From Lichenicola sp964247725 (GTDB lineage Bacteria > Pseudomonadota > Alphaproteobacteria > Acetobacterales > Acetobacteraceae): a stretch of 64,000 nt of DNA. The translations under genes were made by a program, and so were the position numbers. The notes under the pieces were generated by a model, which worked only from the letters and a program-made list of their open reading frames with translations, made no database searches and was not told the origin of the DNA. Shown piece by piece: positions 16,690 through 24,084 of this stretch. The DNA lies in contig CAXTVM010000001.1 of assembly GCA_964247725.1 (NCBI GenBank), forward strand, positions 186,001 to 250,000, in the 5' to 3' direction. Within the stretch, counting starts at the first letter, position 1, and each line of letters begins with the position of its first letter.

Positions 16690-17699
16690 GATGTCTCCGT
16701 GGCAAAGCCGGGCAGCGCCGGCAGCGACGGGTGGCACAGCGCCATCGCCTTGAACAGCCGCCCCATGCGGTCCGGCGCCGCCAGCCGGTGCGCGGCCTCC
16801 ACCAGCGCGCGCGCCTGCGCCGGCGGCTGGTCGCGGGCCAGGCGCTCGGTGCGCGCGAACAGGCCGAGCTCGGCGAGGAACGCCCCCTGCCCGACCGCCC
16901 CCCGCACCGCCGCACCTGCCGCCAGAGCCGCGTCGCGACAGGCCGGGAAGTCGACATGGGCGGTGAGGTCGGCGCTGCCGGGGTCGGCCAGCGGATCGGC
17001 CGGACGTCCGTCCCGCAGCGCCTGCAGCGTGTCGCCGTGGCCGGCGATATCGGGGCCGTAATCCAGGAACAGGGCGGCGCCGCCCTGCCGCGCCAGGCGC
17101 GTGCCCAGGTGCCGCACCACCGCCAGCGCCGGCTCGCACAGCTCCAGCACCCCGCCCGGGTCCACCGCGCGGCGATCGAGCGGCGGCGGCGGCGGCTCGG
17201 CCTCCTGCAGCACGAAGCCGGCTGGCCCGACGTGGCGCTCGCTCCAGCCGGCCTCGGTGCGGACCAGCTGGCGGATCGGCAGCGCGTCCAGGAACTCGTT
17301 GGCGAGCAGGATCAGCGGGCCGTCCGGCAGCGTCTCGACGCGGTCGTGCCAGGTGACGGCGTGACCCGGCAGCGCCGCCGCCTGGATCGCCCGGAGCCGC
17401 GGCGAGGTCTCGACCAAGTGCAGCCGCAGCGCCGCCACAAGGTCCGGCGCCACCCGCGCCAGCGGCCGCAGCGCGTCGGCCAGCAGCGTGCCGCGGCCAG
17501 GGCCGGCCTCGGCCAGCAGCACCGGGTCCGGCGACCCCATCAGGTGCCACGCCACCGCCGCCCAGGCGCCCAGCACCTCGCCGAACGCCTGGGCGATCTC
17601 GGGCGCGGTGGCGAAGTCGGCGAACGGGTCGCGAGTGGCGTAGTAGGCGGCGTTGGCGCGCGCCATGAAGCGGTCGAGCCGCTCAGGTGCCGCGGTCAC
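16686..17699 (-). CDS. Class I SAM-dependent methyltransferase, MidA/NDUFAF7 family
   Basis: 337 aa from GTG 17699, which overlaps the lgt stop (GTGA). DPFADFATAPEIAQAFGEVLG and LLAEAGPGRGTLLADALR form the SAM-binding start, and ILLANEFLDALPIRQL and ALFLDYG are conserved blocks of the COG1565 family. The mitochondrial relative NDUFAF7 methylates an arginine of complex I; the bacterial target is not established. It is sandwiched between lgt and pgeF with overlapping ends on both sides. Confidence 0.92.
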   Translation of the reverse strand: MTAAPERLDRFMARANAAYYATRDPFADFATAPEIAQAFGEVLGAWAAVAWHLMGSPDPVLLAEAGPGRGTLLADALRPLARVAPDLVAALRLHLVETSPRLRAIQAAALPGHAVTWHDRVETLPDGPLILLANEFLDALPIRQLVRTEAGWSERHVGPAGFVLQEAEPPPPPLDRRAVDPGGVLELCEPALAVVRHLGTRLARQGGAALFLDYGPDIAGHGDTLQALRDGRPADPLADPGSADLTAHVDFPACRDAALAAGAAVRGAVGQGAFLAELGLFARTERLARDQPPAQARALVEAAHRLAAPDRMGRLFKAMALCHPSLPALPGFATETS

Positions 17700-18541
17700 G
17701 TCGGGTCCGGCGATTTCGCGATCCCGGGCAGCGGCGCCAGCAGCGGGCCACGGCGCGCGTAGAGGATGAGGCCGATGCCGGCGAGGCCCATCGGGATGCA
17801 GAGCAGCTGGCCCATGGTGGTGCCGAACGCCAGGTAGTTCAGGAACGAATCCGGCTGGCGGAAATGCTCGGCGAAGGCGCGCAAGGCGGAGTAGCCGAGC
17901 AGGAAGCAGCCGGTGAGCAGGCCGGCGCGCTCGCGCACCCTTTGACGCGCCGCCAGCAGCAGCATCACGCCGAGCAGCAGCACGCCCTCGAGCAGCGCCT
18001 CGTACAGCTCGCTGGGGTGACGGGGGACGTCGTCGACGCGCGGGAAGATCATCGCCCACGGCAGCCAGGGCGGCGCCGGGCGGCCCCACAGCTCGCCGTT
18101 GACGAAGTTGGCGCAGCGGCCGAGCCCGAGCCCGATCGGCACCACCACGGCCAGCCGGTCGGCGAAGCCCAGCAGGCTCAGAAGCTGGCGGTGGGTGTAG
18201 ACGATCAGCGCCACCACCACGCCCAGCATGCCGCCGTGGAAGCTCATGCCGCCGTGCCAGAGCTGCAGGATCGCCGCCGGATGCGCCAGATAGAGGTGCG
18301 GCTGGTAGAACAGCACGTAGCCGAGGCGGCCGCCGAGCACGACGCCGAGCGTCGCCCAGGTGAGGAAGTCGTCGACCTGCAGCGGCGTCGCCACCACCGG
18401 CGCGCGGGCGGCGATGCGGCGCATCGCGCGCCAGCCGATCACCAACGCCACGATGTAGGCCAGCGCATACCAGCGGATCACCAGCGGCCCCAGCTGCACC
18501 AGCACCGGGCTGAAGTCCGGGAATACCAGAACCGGAAGCAT
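17696..18541 (-). CDS. lgt: Phosphatidylglycerol-prolipoprotein diacylglyceryl transferase
   Basis: 281 aa multi-span membrane enzyme from ATG 18541. It transfers diacylglycerol to the lipobox Cys of prolipoproteins. The signature GLGRCANFVNGELWGRPA, the LWHGGMSFHGGMLG block, and RHPSELYEALLEG are all present. The 17-bp gap to hldD upstream and the GTGA overlap with the methyltransferase gene downstream suggest one transcription unit. Length is normal. Confidence 0.96.
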   Translation of the reverse strand: MLPVLVFPDFSPVLVQLGPLVIRWYALAYIVALVIGWRAMRRIAARAPVVATPLQVDDFLTWATLGVVLGGRLGYVLFYQPHLYLAHPAAILQLWHGGMSFHGGMLGVVVALIVYTHRQLLSLLGFADRLAVVVPIGLGLGRCANFVNGELWGRPAPPWLPWAMIFPRVDDVPRHPSELYEALLEGVLLLGVMLLLAARQRVRERAGLLTGCFLLGYSALRAFAEHFRQPDSFLNYLAFGTTMGQLLCIPMGLAGIGLILYARRGPLLAPLPGIAKSPDPT

Positions 18542-18558
18542 CTTGGTCGTCCCGACGG

Positions 18559-19536
18559 CTACAGGTAAGGATCGGCGGAGCGGAGCAGGTCGACGTAGCG
18601 CTGCACCCCCTCCTCGAGCGGGATGAACCGGCCGCCATAGCCGGCGGCGCGCAGCCGACCGATGTCGGCGCAGGTATAGGACTGGTATTGCCCGCGCAAG
18701 GAGGCCGGCATGTCGACGAACTCGACCCGGCGCGGGGCGCCGGCGGCGTCGCAGACCGCGTGCGCCAGGTCGAGATAGCTGCGTGCGACGCCGGTGCCGA
18801 GGTTGAACAGCCCGGTGGCGGCCGGCGCGTCCAGCAGCCACAGCAGCACGTCGACCACGTCGCCGACCCAGACGAAGTCGCGCGCCTGCTGCCCGTCGGC
18901 GAGCCCGTCGCGGTCGGAGCGGAACAGCCGCGGCGGCCGGCCGGCCGCGACCTCGTCGTGCTTCACCTTCACCACCGAGATCATCGGCCCCTTGTGGTAC
19001 TCGTTCGGGCCATAGACGTTGAAGAACTTGAGCCCGGCCCAGTGCGGCGGCGCCGGCAGGCTGTCCTCGACCTGGCGCCGCACCCACAGGTCGAAGGCGT
19101 GCTTGGACCAGCCGTACAGGTTGAGCGGGCGCAGGCGGTCCAAGCGGGCGGGATCGTCGGAGAAGCCGCCCTCGCCTTCGGCGTCGCCGTAGGTGGCAGC
19201 CGACGAGGCATAGAGAAACCGCACGCCCCGCGCCGCGCACCAGTCCCACAGCCGCTGCGACAGGCCGACGTTGGTCTGCCACACCAGGTCGCCGTCGCGG
19301 GCGGTGGTCTCGCTGACGGCACCCAGATGGATCACCGCGTCGAGCTGGGGTGCGGCCTGCAGGAAGCAGTCGAGCGCCTCGGGCGGCAACAGCCGCTCCG
19401 GTGGATGGGCGCCGAGGTTGCGCCACTTGCCCTCGTCGCCCAGGCGGTCGACCACGACCGTCCGGCGCCCGCGCGCGAAGAGCGCCGCCTGCAGGCACGA
19501 ACCGATGAAGCCGGCGCCGCCGGTGAGCAGGATCAT
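18559..19536 (-). CDS. hldD: ADP-L-glycero-D-manno-heptose 6-epimerase
   Basis: 325 aa from ATG 19536 (MILLTGGAGFIGS); an in-frame ATG 36 bases upstream would only add residues before the Rossmann fold. It epimerises ADP-heptose for the LPS inner core. Evidence: NAD motif GGAGFIGS, RTVVVDRLGDEGKWRNL, YASSAATYGD and the Tyr-x-x-x-Lys pair in YGWSKHAFD, then FFNVYGPNEYHKG, which is typical of HldD/RfaD. The neighbouring surface-glycan genes fit its role. Confidence 0.94.
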   Translation of the reverse strand: MILLTGGAGFIGSCLQAALFARGRRTVVVDRLGDEGKWRNLGAHPPERLLPPEALDCFLQAAPQLDAVIHLGAVSETTARDGDLVWQTNVGLSQRLWDWCAARGVRFLYASSAATYGDAEGEGGFSDDPARLDRLRPLNLYGWSKHAFDLWVRRQVEDSLPAPPHWAGLKFFNVYGPNEYHKGPMISVVKVKHDEVAAGRPPRLFRSDRDGLADGQQARDFVWVGDVVDVLLWLLDAPAATGLFNLGTGVARSYLDLAHAVCDAAGAPRRVEFVDMPASLRGQYQSYTCADIGRLRAAGYGGRFIPLEEGVQRYVDLLRSADPYL

Positions 19537-19575
19537 GCGGCGCTTATAGGCGGGCGGCCGGGCCTGAGCCAACTG

Positions 19576-19728
19576 AACCGGCTCGTAAGAAGGTATCCCA
19601 TATATGAAGGTATGACCTAAACGAATCGGGGTCTGGGGCCCGCGGCCCCAGTGGGGTCCAGGGGCAAAGCCCCTGGCCTTCCTTCTAATGCGATAGCCGT
19701 GCGGTCCAGGGCAGCGCCCTGGCCTTAC
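19576..19728. repeat. Palindromic 3'-end element, copy 4 (long type, rearranged)
   Basis: The central and right modules are present (GAACCGGCTCGTAAGAAGGT, GGGGCCCGCGGCCCC, GGGGCAAAGCCCCTGGCCTT up to about 19684). The usual left end is missing at the left. A short piece GTCCAGGGCAGCGCCCTGGC follows at about 19704-19723. This copy lies between the divergent hldD and ubiK genes, unlike the others, which abut stop codons. Confidence 0.75.
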
Positions 19729-19798
19729 TTACTGACCATGCCATACTGGAGAAAGGCCGCGGCCGGTCGTGCCAACGGTCCAATCGGAGCAACGCACC

Positions 19799-20146
19799 AT
19801 GGCTGAACGGTCACGTCTGTTCGACGATTTCGCCGGCGTCGCCGGCGGCGCCTTCTCGGCCATCGCCGGCATCGGCGACGAGCTCGGCGCCCTGGTGCGG
19901 GCGCGCATCGACGAGGCGCTGGAGCGGCTGTCGCTGGTGCGCCGCGAAGAGTTCGATGCCGTGAGCGAGCTCGCCGCCAATGCCCGCAACGCGCAGGAGG
20001 CGGCCGACATGCGCCTGGCGCTGCTGGAGGGCCGGATCGCAGCGCTGGAAGGCCGCATCGCGCCGGGCAACGTGATGGCGGACCATCATGGCGACGGTGC
20101 GCCAGGCGGGCCGCCGCCGCGCGACGACATCCCGACCGCGAGCTGA
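19799..20146 (+). CDS. ubiK: Ubiquinone biosynthesis accessory factor UbiK-like (BMFP family)
   Basis: 115 aa from ATG 19799, preceded by GGAG at a good distance. The body is one long amphipathic/coiled-coil helix: LFDDFAGVAGGAFSAIAGIG, then RREEFDAVSELAANARNAQE, the hallmark of the BMFP/UbiK family. In enterobacteria UbiK helps the Ubi complex with lipid intermediates. The C-terminal 25 residues are polar, Gly/Pro rich and probably disordered. The 199 bp downstream (20147-20345) show no gene. Confidence 0.85.
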   Translation: MAERSRLFDDFAGVAGGAFSAIAGIGDELGALVRARIDEALERLSLVRREEFDAVSELAANARNAQEAADMRLALLEGRIAALEGRIAPGNVMADHHGDGAPGGPPPRDDIPTAS

Positions 20147-20345
20147 GCCGAACGAAGGCAACAGGGCGGGCTCTCTTGCCCACGCGCGAGGCTGCCCATA
20201 GGCTCGGCGTGGGTCGATCCGTCGCTGCCGGTGCCGTGATTCGCGAGCAGCCGTTCGCGACGGGCGCCCGCGGACCCGGGGCGGCCCGACCTGCAGACAC
20301 GAGGGGCCCGGCGCGTCCGGGCCGACCTCCGATGGGGAGCCCCGC

Positions 20346-20849
20346 ATGCCTGCTCTCGACTCCACCCGCTATCCGCCCGCCACCAATCCGCTCGACGTGA
20401 TGGAGCAGATCGTCGGCGGCTACGATTGGGCGTTCGATCGGCGCACCGATACCGAGATGGCGGCGGAAGCGCCGGGCAAATGGTGCGACTACGGGCTCTA
20501 CTTCTCCTGGTCGCGCGAGATCAGCGCCATGCACTTCACCTGCGCCTTCGACCTCAAGGTGCCGAGCGCGCAGCGCCGCAACCTGTTCGAGCTGCTGGCG
20601 CTGGCCAACGAACGGCTGTGGATCGGCCATTTCGGCATGGACCCGGACGACGGCATGCCGCTGTTCCGCCACTCGGTGCTGCTGCGCGGCGCACCCGGGG
20701 CGTCGGTCGAGAGCCTGGAGGACATGATCGACATCGCGCTGACCGAATGCGAGCGCTTCTACCCGGCGTTCCAGTTCGTGCTCTGGGGCGGCAAGTCGCC
20801 GACGGAGGCGCTGGAGTGTGCGATGCTGGAATGCGCGGGGGAGGCTTGA
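20346..20849 (+). CDS. YbjN domain-containing protein
   Basis: 167 aa. NPLDVMEQIVGGYDWAFDRR, the WCDYGLYFSWS strand and the LFELLALANERLWIGHFGM block fit the YbjN family, which shares a fold with type III secretion chaperones; function unclear, possibly stress-related protein binding. GGGGAG lies ahead of the ATG. The TGA at 20847-20849 sits directly at the start of palindromic element copy 5, and proC follows on the same strand. Confidence 0.85.
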   Translation: MPALDSTRYPPATNPLDVMEQIVGGYDWAFDRRTDTEMAAEAPGKWCDYGLYFSWSREISAMHFTCAFDLKVPSAQRRNLFELLALANERLWIGHFGMDPDDGMPLFRHSVLLRGAPGASVESLEDMIDIALTECERFYPAFQFVLWGGKSPTEALECAMLECAGEA

Positions 20850-20974
20850 GGAAGGCCAGAGGCTCTGCTCCTGGACCCCGCCAAAGGCTGGCCTCTGGAA
20901 ACCTTACGTCAAGGAATCGGGTCCTAAGGCCGCCGGCCCTAGCGGGGTTCAGGGGCGGCGCCCCTGGCCTTCCT
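20849..20974. repeat. Palindromic 3'-end element, copy 5 (short type)
   Basis: About 125 bp: left end GGAAGGCCAGAGGCTCTGCTCC, middle AGGCTGGCCTCTGGAAACC, then GGCCGCCGGCCCTAGC and right end GGGGCGGCGCCCCTGGCCTT. It begins at the ybjN-like stop codon and its right end runs into the proposed TTG start of proC. Confidence 0.85.
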
Positions 20975-21771
20975 TGACCTCAATTCCGCCCATTCTCCTG
21001 GTCGGCCACGGCCATATGGGCAGCGCGCTGCTGGCCGGCTGGCAGGCGGACGGGCTGTCGCCGTCGATGGTGGTCGATCCGGCCGGGACTGCGCCACCGC
21101 GGCCGCACCGGGTGGTGACGGAGGCGGCGGCGCTGCCGGACGGGTTCCGGCCGGAGGTGGTGGTGCTGGCGGTCAAGCCGCAGCGGGCCGACGCGGCGAT
21201 GCGGGCGATCGCCCCCTGGACGAGCGGCGCCACGGTGCTGTCGATCATGGCCGGCCGCACGCTGCGGGCCTTGCGCGCGGCGCTGCCGGAAGCCGGCGCC
21301 ATCGTACGGGCGATGCCGAACACGCCGGCGGCGATCGGCCGCGGCATCTCGGTGGCGGTCGCCGAGCCTGGCCTCGGCGCACCGCAGCGGGCGCTGTGCG
21401 ACCGCCTGCTGCAGGCGGCTGGCAGCCTCGCCTGGACCGACGACGAGGCGCTGCTGGACCCGGTCACCGCGGTCTCGGGGAGCGGGCCGGCCTACGTGTT
21501 CCTGCTGGCCGAGCTGCTGGAGCAGGCCGGGGTGGCCCAGGGCCTGCCGCCCGCGCTGGCCCGCCGGCTGGCGCGCGAGACCGTGGCCGGTGCCGGCGCG
21601 CTGCTGTCCGCCTCGGCCAAGGACGCGGCCGAGCTGCGCCGCGCCGTTACCAGCCCCGGCGGCACCACCGAGGCGGCGCTGTCGGTGCTGATGGACGAGG
21701 CGGCCTGGCCGCGCGCGGTGGCCAAGGCGGTGGCGGCGGCGGCCGAGCGCTCGCGCGCCCTTGCCAGCTGA
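20974..21771 (+). CDS. proC: Pyrroline-5-carboxylate reductase
   Basis: 265 aa from TTG 20974. Pyrroline-5-carboxylate plus NAD(P)H gives proline. The Rossmann start ILLVGHGHMGSALLAGW, VVLAVKPQ, VRAMPNTPAAIGRG and the C-terminal VTAVSGSGPAYVF and VTSPGGTTEAAL are all ProC signatures. The only in-frame ATG near the start would fall inside the dinucleotide loop (HMGS), so the TTG just ahead of SIPPILLVG is the best start. It lies at the very edge of the palindromic element and has no clear ribosome binding site. Confidence 0.92.
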   Translation: MTSIPPILLVGHGHMGSALLAGWQADGLSPSMVVDPAGTAPPRPHRVVTEAAALPDGFRPEVVVLAVKPQRADAAMRAIAPWTSGATVLSIMAGRTLRALRAALPEAGAIVRAMPNTPAAIGRGISVAVAEPGLGAPQRALCDRLLQAAGSLAWTDDEALLDPVTAVSGSGPAYVFLLAELLEQAGVAQGLPPALARRLARETVAGAGALLSASAKDAAELRRAVTSPGGTTEAALSVLMDEAAWPRAVAKAVAAAAERSRALAS

Positions 21772-21836
21772 TGCCGTCTCGCGCCCTGTCGGGCGGCACC
21801 TGACGCCGGCGGCGATCCGGACGGCTTGAAGCGGGG

Positions 21837-22508
21837 ATGGCGACCATGAACCAGGAACAGTTCGACTCGGCTCTCATCCAGGCGGCGATGGCGCGCGCCG
21901 AGACGGTCGGCTGGCGGCGGGTCGCGGTCGCGGAGGCGGCGCGGGCGGCAGGGCTGCCGCTCGACGAGGTCCGGATGCGCTTCCCGGTGCGCGCCACCGT
22001 GCTGCTGCGGCTCGGCATGCTGGCCGACCGCGCGGCCCTGGTCGACGACGGCTCGGTCGGCACCGCGCGCGAGCGGCTGTTCGACCTGCTGATGCGGCGG
22101 ATCGACGTGCTGCAGCACTACCGCGGCGGCGTGCGCGCGGTGCTGCGGGCGCTGCCGTTCGACCCGCCGCTGGCGCTGCTGCTTGGCAACGCGACCATGG
22201 TCAGCATGGACTGGGTGGCGCAGGCCGCCGGCGTCGAGACCACTGGGCTCGCCGGCCGGGTGCGCGCGAGCGGGCTGGTGGCGGTCTGGCTGGCGACGGT
22301 GCGGGCCTGGGACGGCGACGACAGCGACGACCTGTCGACGACGATGGCGAGCCTCGACAAGGCGCTCGATCGGGCCGAGTGGCTGGGCCGCTTGCTGAAC
22401 CGGCCGCTGGACGGCGATGTCGCCATAGCGGGCGAGCTGGCGCCGCCCGACGTGGAGCCGGGGATCGACGTCACGCCCGGTTCCGGGGTCGTCGACCCGA
22501 TGACGTGA
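21837..22508 (+). CDS. TetR / COQ9-like helix-turn-helix protein
   Basis: 223 aa (a start at ATG 21846 is equally possible). The N-terminal 55 residues form a TetR-like helix-turn-helix (LIQAAMARAETVGWRRVAVA, EAARAAGLPLDEVRMRFPVR). The following all-helical region (RLFDLLMRRIDVLQHYRGGV, then residues about 110-180) resembles the COQ9/TetR_C lineage of alphaproteobacteria. It could be a regulator or a lipid-binding COQ9-like protein; the co-occurrence with ubiK nearby slightly favours the latter but is weak evidence. Confidence 0.75.
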   Translation: MATMNQEQFDSALIQAAMARAETVGWRRVAVAEAARAAGLPLDEVRMRFPVRATVLLRLGMLADRAALVDDGSVGTARERLFDLLMRRIDVLQHYRGGVRAVLRALPFDPPLALLLGNATMVSMDWVAQAAGVETTGLAGRVRASGLVAVWLATVRAWDGDDSDDLSTTMASLDKALDRAEWLGRLLNRPLDGDVAIAGELAPPDVEPGIDVTPGSGVVDPMT

Positions 22509-22582
22509 GGTTCGGCGCGGCCGAGCGTCGCAGCCAGGCCTTTACCGTATGGGCGGCTGATCCTATCTAGGACGGCCGGCGA

Positions 22583-22657
22583 TGGGGCGTCGCCAAGTGG
22601 TAAGGCAGCGGATTTTGATTCCGCCATGCGGAGGTTCGAATCCTCCCGCCCCAGCCA
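22583..22657 (+). tRNA. tRNA-Gln (anticodon TTG)
   Basis: 75 nt. The acceptor stem TGGGGCG pairs with CGCCCCA, followed by G and an encoded CCA. The anticodon stem GCGGA/TCCGC encloses the loop TTTTGAT with anticodon TTG at 22615-22617. The T arm reads GGAGGTTCGAATCCTCC. Gln identity is clear. Confidence 0.97.
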
Positions 22658-22693
22658 ATCCCGGCCGGCCCGAGGTGATCGGCGGCCCGGGAT
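22658..22693. terminator. Possible GC-rich hairpin between tRNA-Gln and HU gene
   Basis: ATCCCGG (22658-22664) can pair with CCGGGAT (22687-22693), with further GGCC pairing inside. It sits between the convergent tRNA-Gln and HU genes. There is no T-run on either side, so a terminator function is only suggested by position. Confidence 0.3.
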
Positions 22694-22708
22694 CGGAAAG
22701 CCGTTGCC

Positions 22709-22978
22709 TCAGACCGCCTTCTTCAGGTTCGGGCTCGCCTTGAAGCGCACCGTCTTGCCGGCCTTCACCTTGACCGGCTCGCCGGTGCGCGGGTTCAGCG
22801 CCTTGCGCGCCTTGGTCTTGCGGACCGTGAAGGTACCGAACGACGGCAGCGTGAAGCCGCCTTCCTTCCTCATCTCGCGCACGATCGCGGCGATCAGGTC
22901 GGCCGCGGCCTGGTTGGCGGCGACGCCGGTGCAATCGACAGAGTCCTGGATGACGCTGGCAATGAAGGCCTTGCTCAT
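22709..22978 (-). CDS. HU-type histone-like DNA-binding protein
   Basis: 89 aa from ATG 22978. The sequence GGFTLPSFGTFTVRKTKARK with the arm NPRTGEPVKVKAGKTVRFKA is the classic HU/IHF beta-arm. HU bends and compacts DNA as a dimer. The N-terminal helix (SKAFIASVIQDSVDCTGVAA) is slightly unusual in carrying a Cys. It is transcribed alone, divergently from the RgpF-like gene; the 221 bp between them should hold both promoters, but I could not assign boxes with confidence. Confidence 0.93.
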   Translation of the reverse strand: MSKAFIASVIQDSVDCTGVAANQAAADLIAAIVREMRKEGGFTLPSFGTFTVRKTKARKALNPRTGEPVKVKAGKTVRFKASPNLKKAV

Positions 22979-23199
22979 AGAAACGGGTTGCTCCTGAAAG
23001 ATGACACAGGACATCACGGACGATTCGCGAACGCGGCGCTCCGGCCCGATGCCGTAACGGCTTCTAGCCCACCCGCCGCGCCGCCGCCAAGTGCTAAACC
23101 GAGCGTGGATGGGCATCCTGCCTTGACAGCACTGCAAGGCTGGGATCGGGTCCAGCAGCCACGGTCTCCGTCTAGGAGATTACAAACGGGTTACCTCGG

Positions 23200-24084
23200 G
23201 TGCAAAAAGAAGACAGACGGATCTGCCTGTTCGCGCATCACGACCCAGGACAAACGATCGCGCCGCACATTGCGCACTACCTGCAGCAGTTGCGGTCCAG
23301 CGGGTTCGTCACCCATATCGCCCTGTCCGGGATGGACCGGCTGCGGGACCACGACCGCATCCTGCTCGACCGGCTCGGCGTCGTTCCACATTTCCGCCGC
23401 AACCACGGCCTCGATTTCGGCGCCTGGGCAGATCTCGACGCCGCCGGCTGCGCCGACGGCGCCGATACCGTGCTGCTCGCCAACGACAGCGTGTTCGGTC
23501 CGTTGCAGTCGCTGGAGCCCATCTTCGAGACCATGCGGTCCGGTCGGTCGGATGTCTGGGGCATGGTCGAGTCGCGCGAGGGCGCCTGGCACCTGCAATC
23601 GTGGTTCCTCTGCTTCACGGCACGGGCCTACGCGGCACCGGCGATCGCCCGGGTGCGGCGGCTGCCGTTTGCCGGCATGACCAAACCGGAGGTCGTGATC
23701 CACGGCGAGCTCGGGCTGGGGGCGGCGATCCGCGCCGAGGGGCTGCGCTGGGACGCGCGCTGGCGGCAGCCGGCCAGCCGGCTGCGGCGCCTGGTGCCGG
23801 GCAACGCAATGCACCTCGACTTCCTGTCGGTGCTGCGGTCGGGGGCGGTGCCGTTCATCAAGATCGAGCTGCTGCGCGACAACCCGACCGCGATCGCCTG
23901 GGTCGGGCAGTGGCGCCGGGCGCTGGCGGAGGGCACGCTGCTGCCGGCCGCGGCGATCGACGCCCATTTCGGCGGCGGTCGCCACGTGGCGCCGACGCCG
24001 AATCAAAGCCTGCGCATGCGGCTGCTGCAGGCGCTGATCAGCCGGGATTGGCCGGACGCGCTGCTCCCGGGCCGCCGGCGTTGA
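23200..24084 (+). CDS. Rhamnan synthesis F (RgpF-like) family glycan protein
   Basis: 294 aa from GTG 23200; AGGAG lies about 20 bases upstream, rather far. ICLFAHHDPGQTIAPHIAHY, THIALSGMDRL, FRRNHGLDFGAWADL and VLLANDSVFGPLQSLEPIF correspond to the RgpF family (PF05045), which takes part in polyrhamnose or O-antigen assembly. The enzyme is presumed cytoplasmic or membrane-associated. Its 3' end overlaps the convergent double glycosyltransferase gene by 47 bases (24038-24084). Confidence 0.85.
   Translation: MQKEDRRICLFAHHDPGQTIAPHIAHYLQQLRSSGFVTHIALSGMDRLRDHDRILLDRLGVVPHFRRNHGLDFGAWADLDAAGCADGADTVLLANDSVFGPLQSLEPIFETMRSGRSDVWGMVESREGAWHLQSWFLCFTARAYAAPAIARVRRLPFAGMTKPEVVIHGELGLGAAIRAEGLRWDARWRQPASRLRRLVPGNAMHLDFLSVLRSGAVPFIKIELLRDNPTAIAWVGQWRRALAEGTLLPAAAIDAHFGGGRHVAPTPNQSLRMRLLQALISRDWPDALLPGRRR

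Noticed and set aside
20849..20974. Palindromic elements considered as insertion sequences or MITEs with target duplications
   Set aside because: No transposase frame is present and I could not see consistent short direct duplications at the ends of the copies. They are therefore listed as repeats of unknown mobility.
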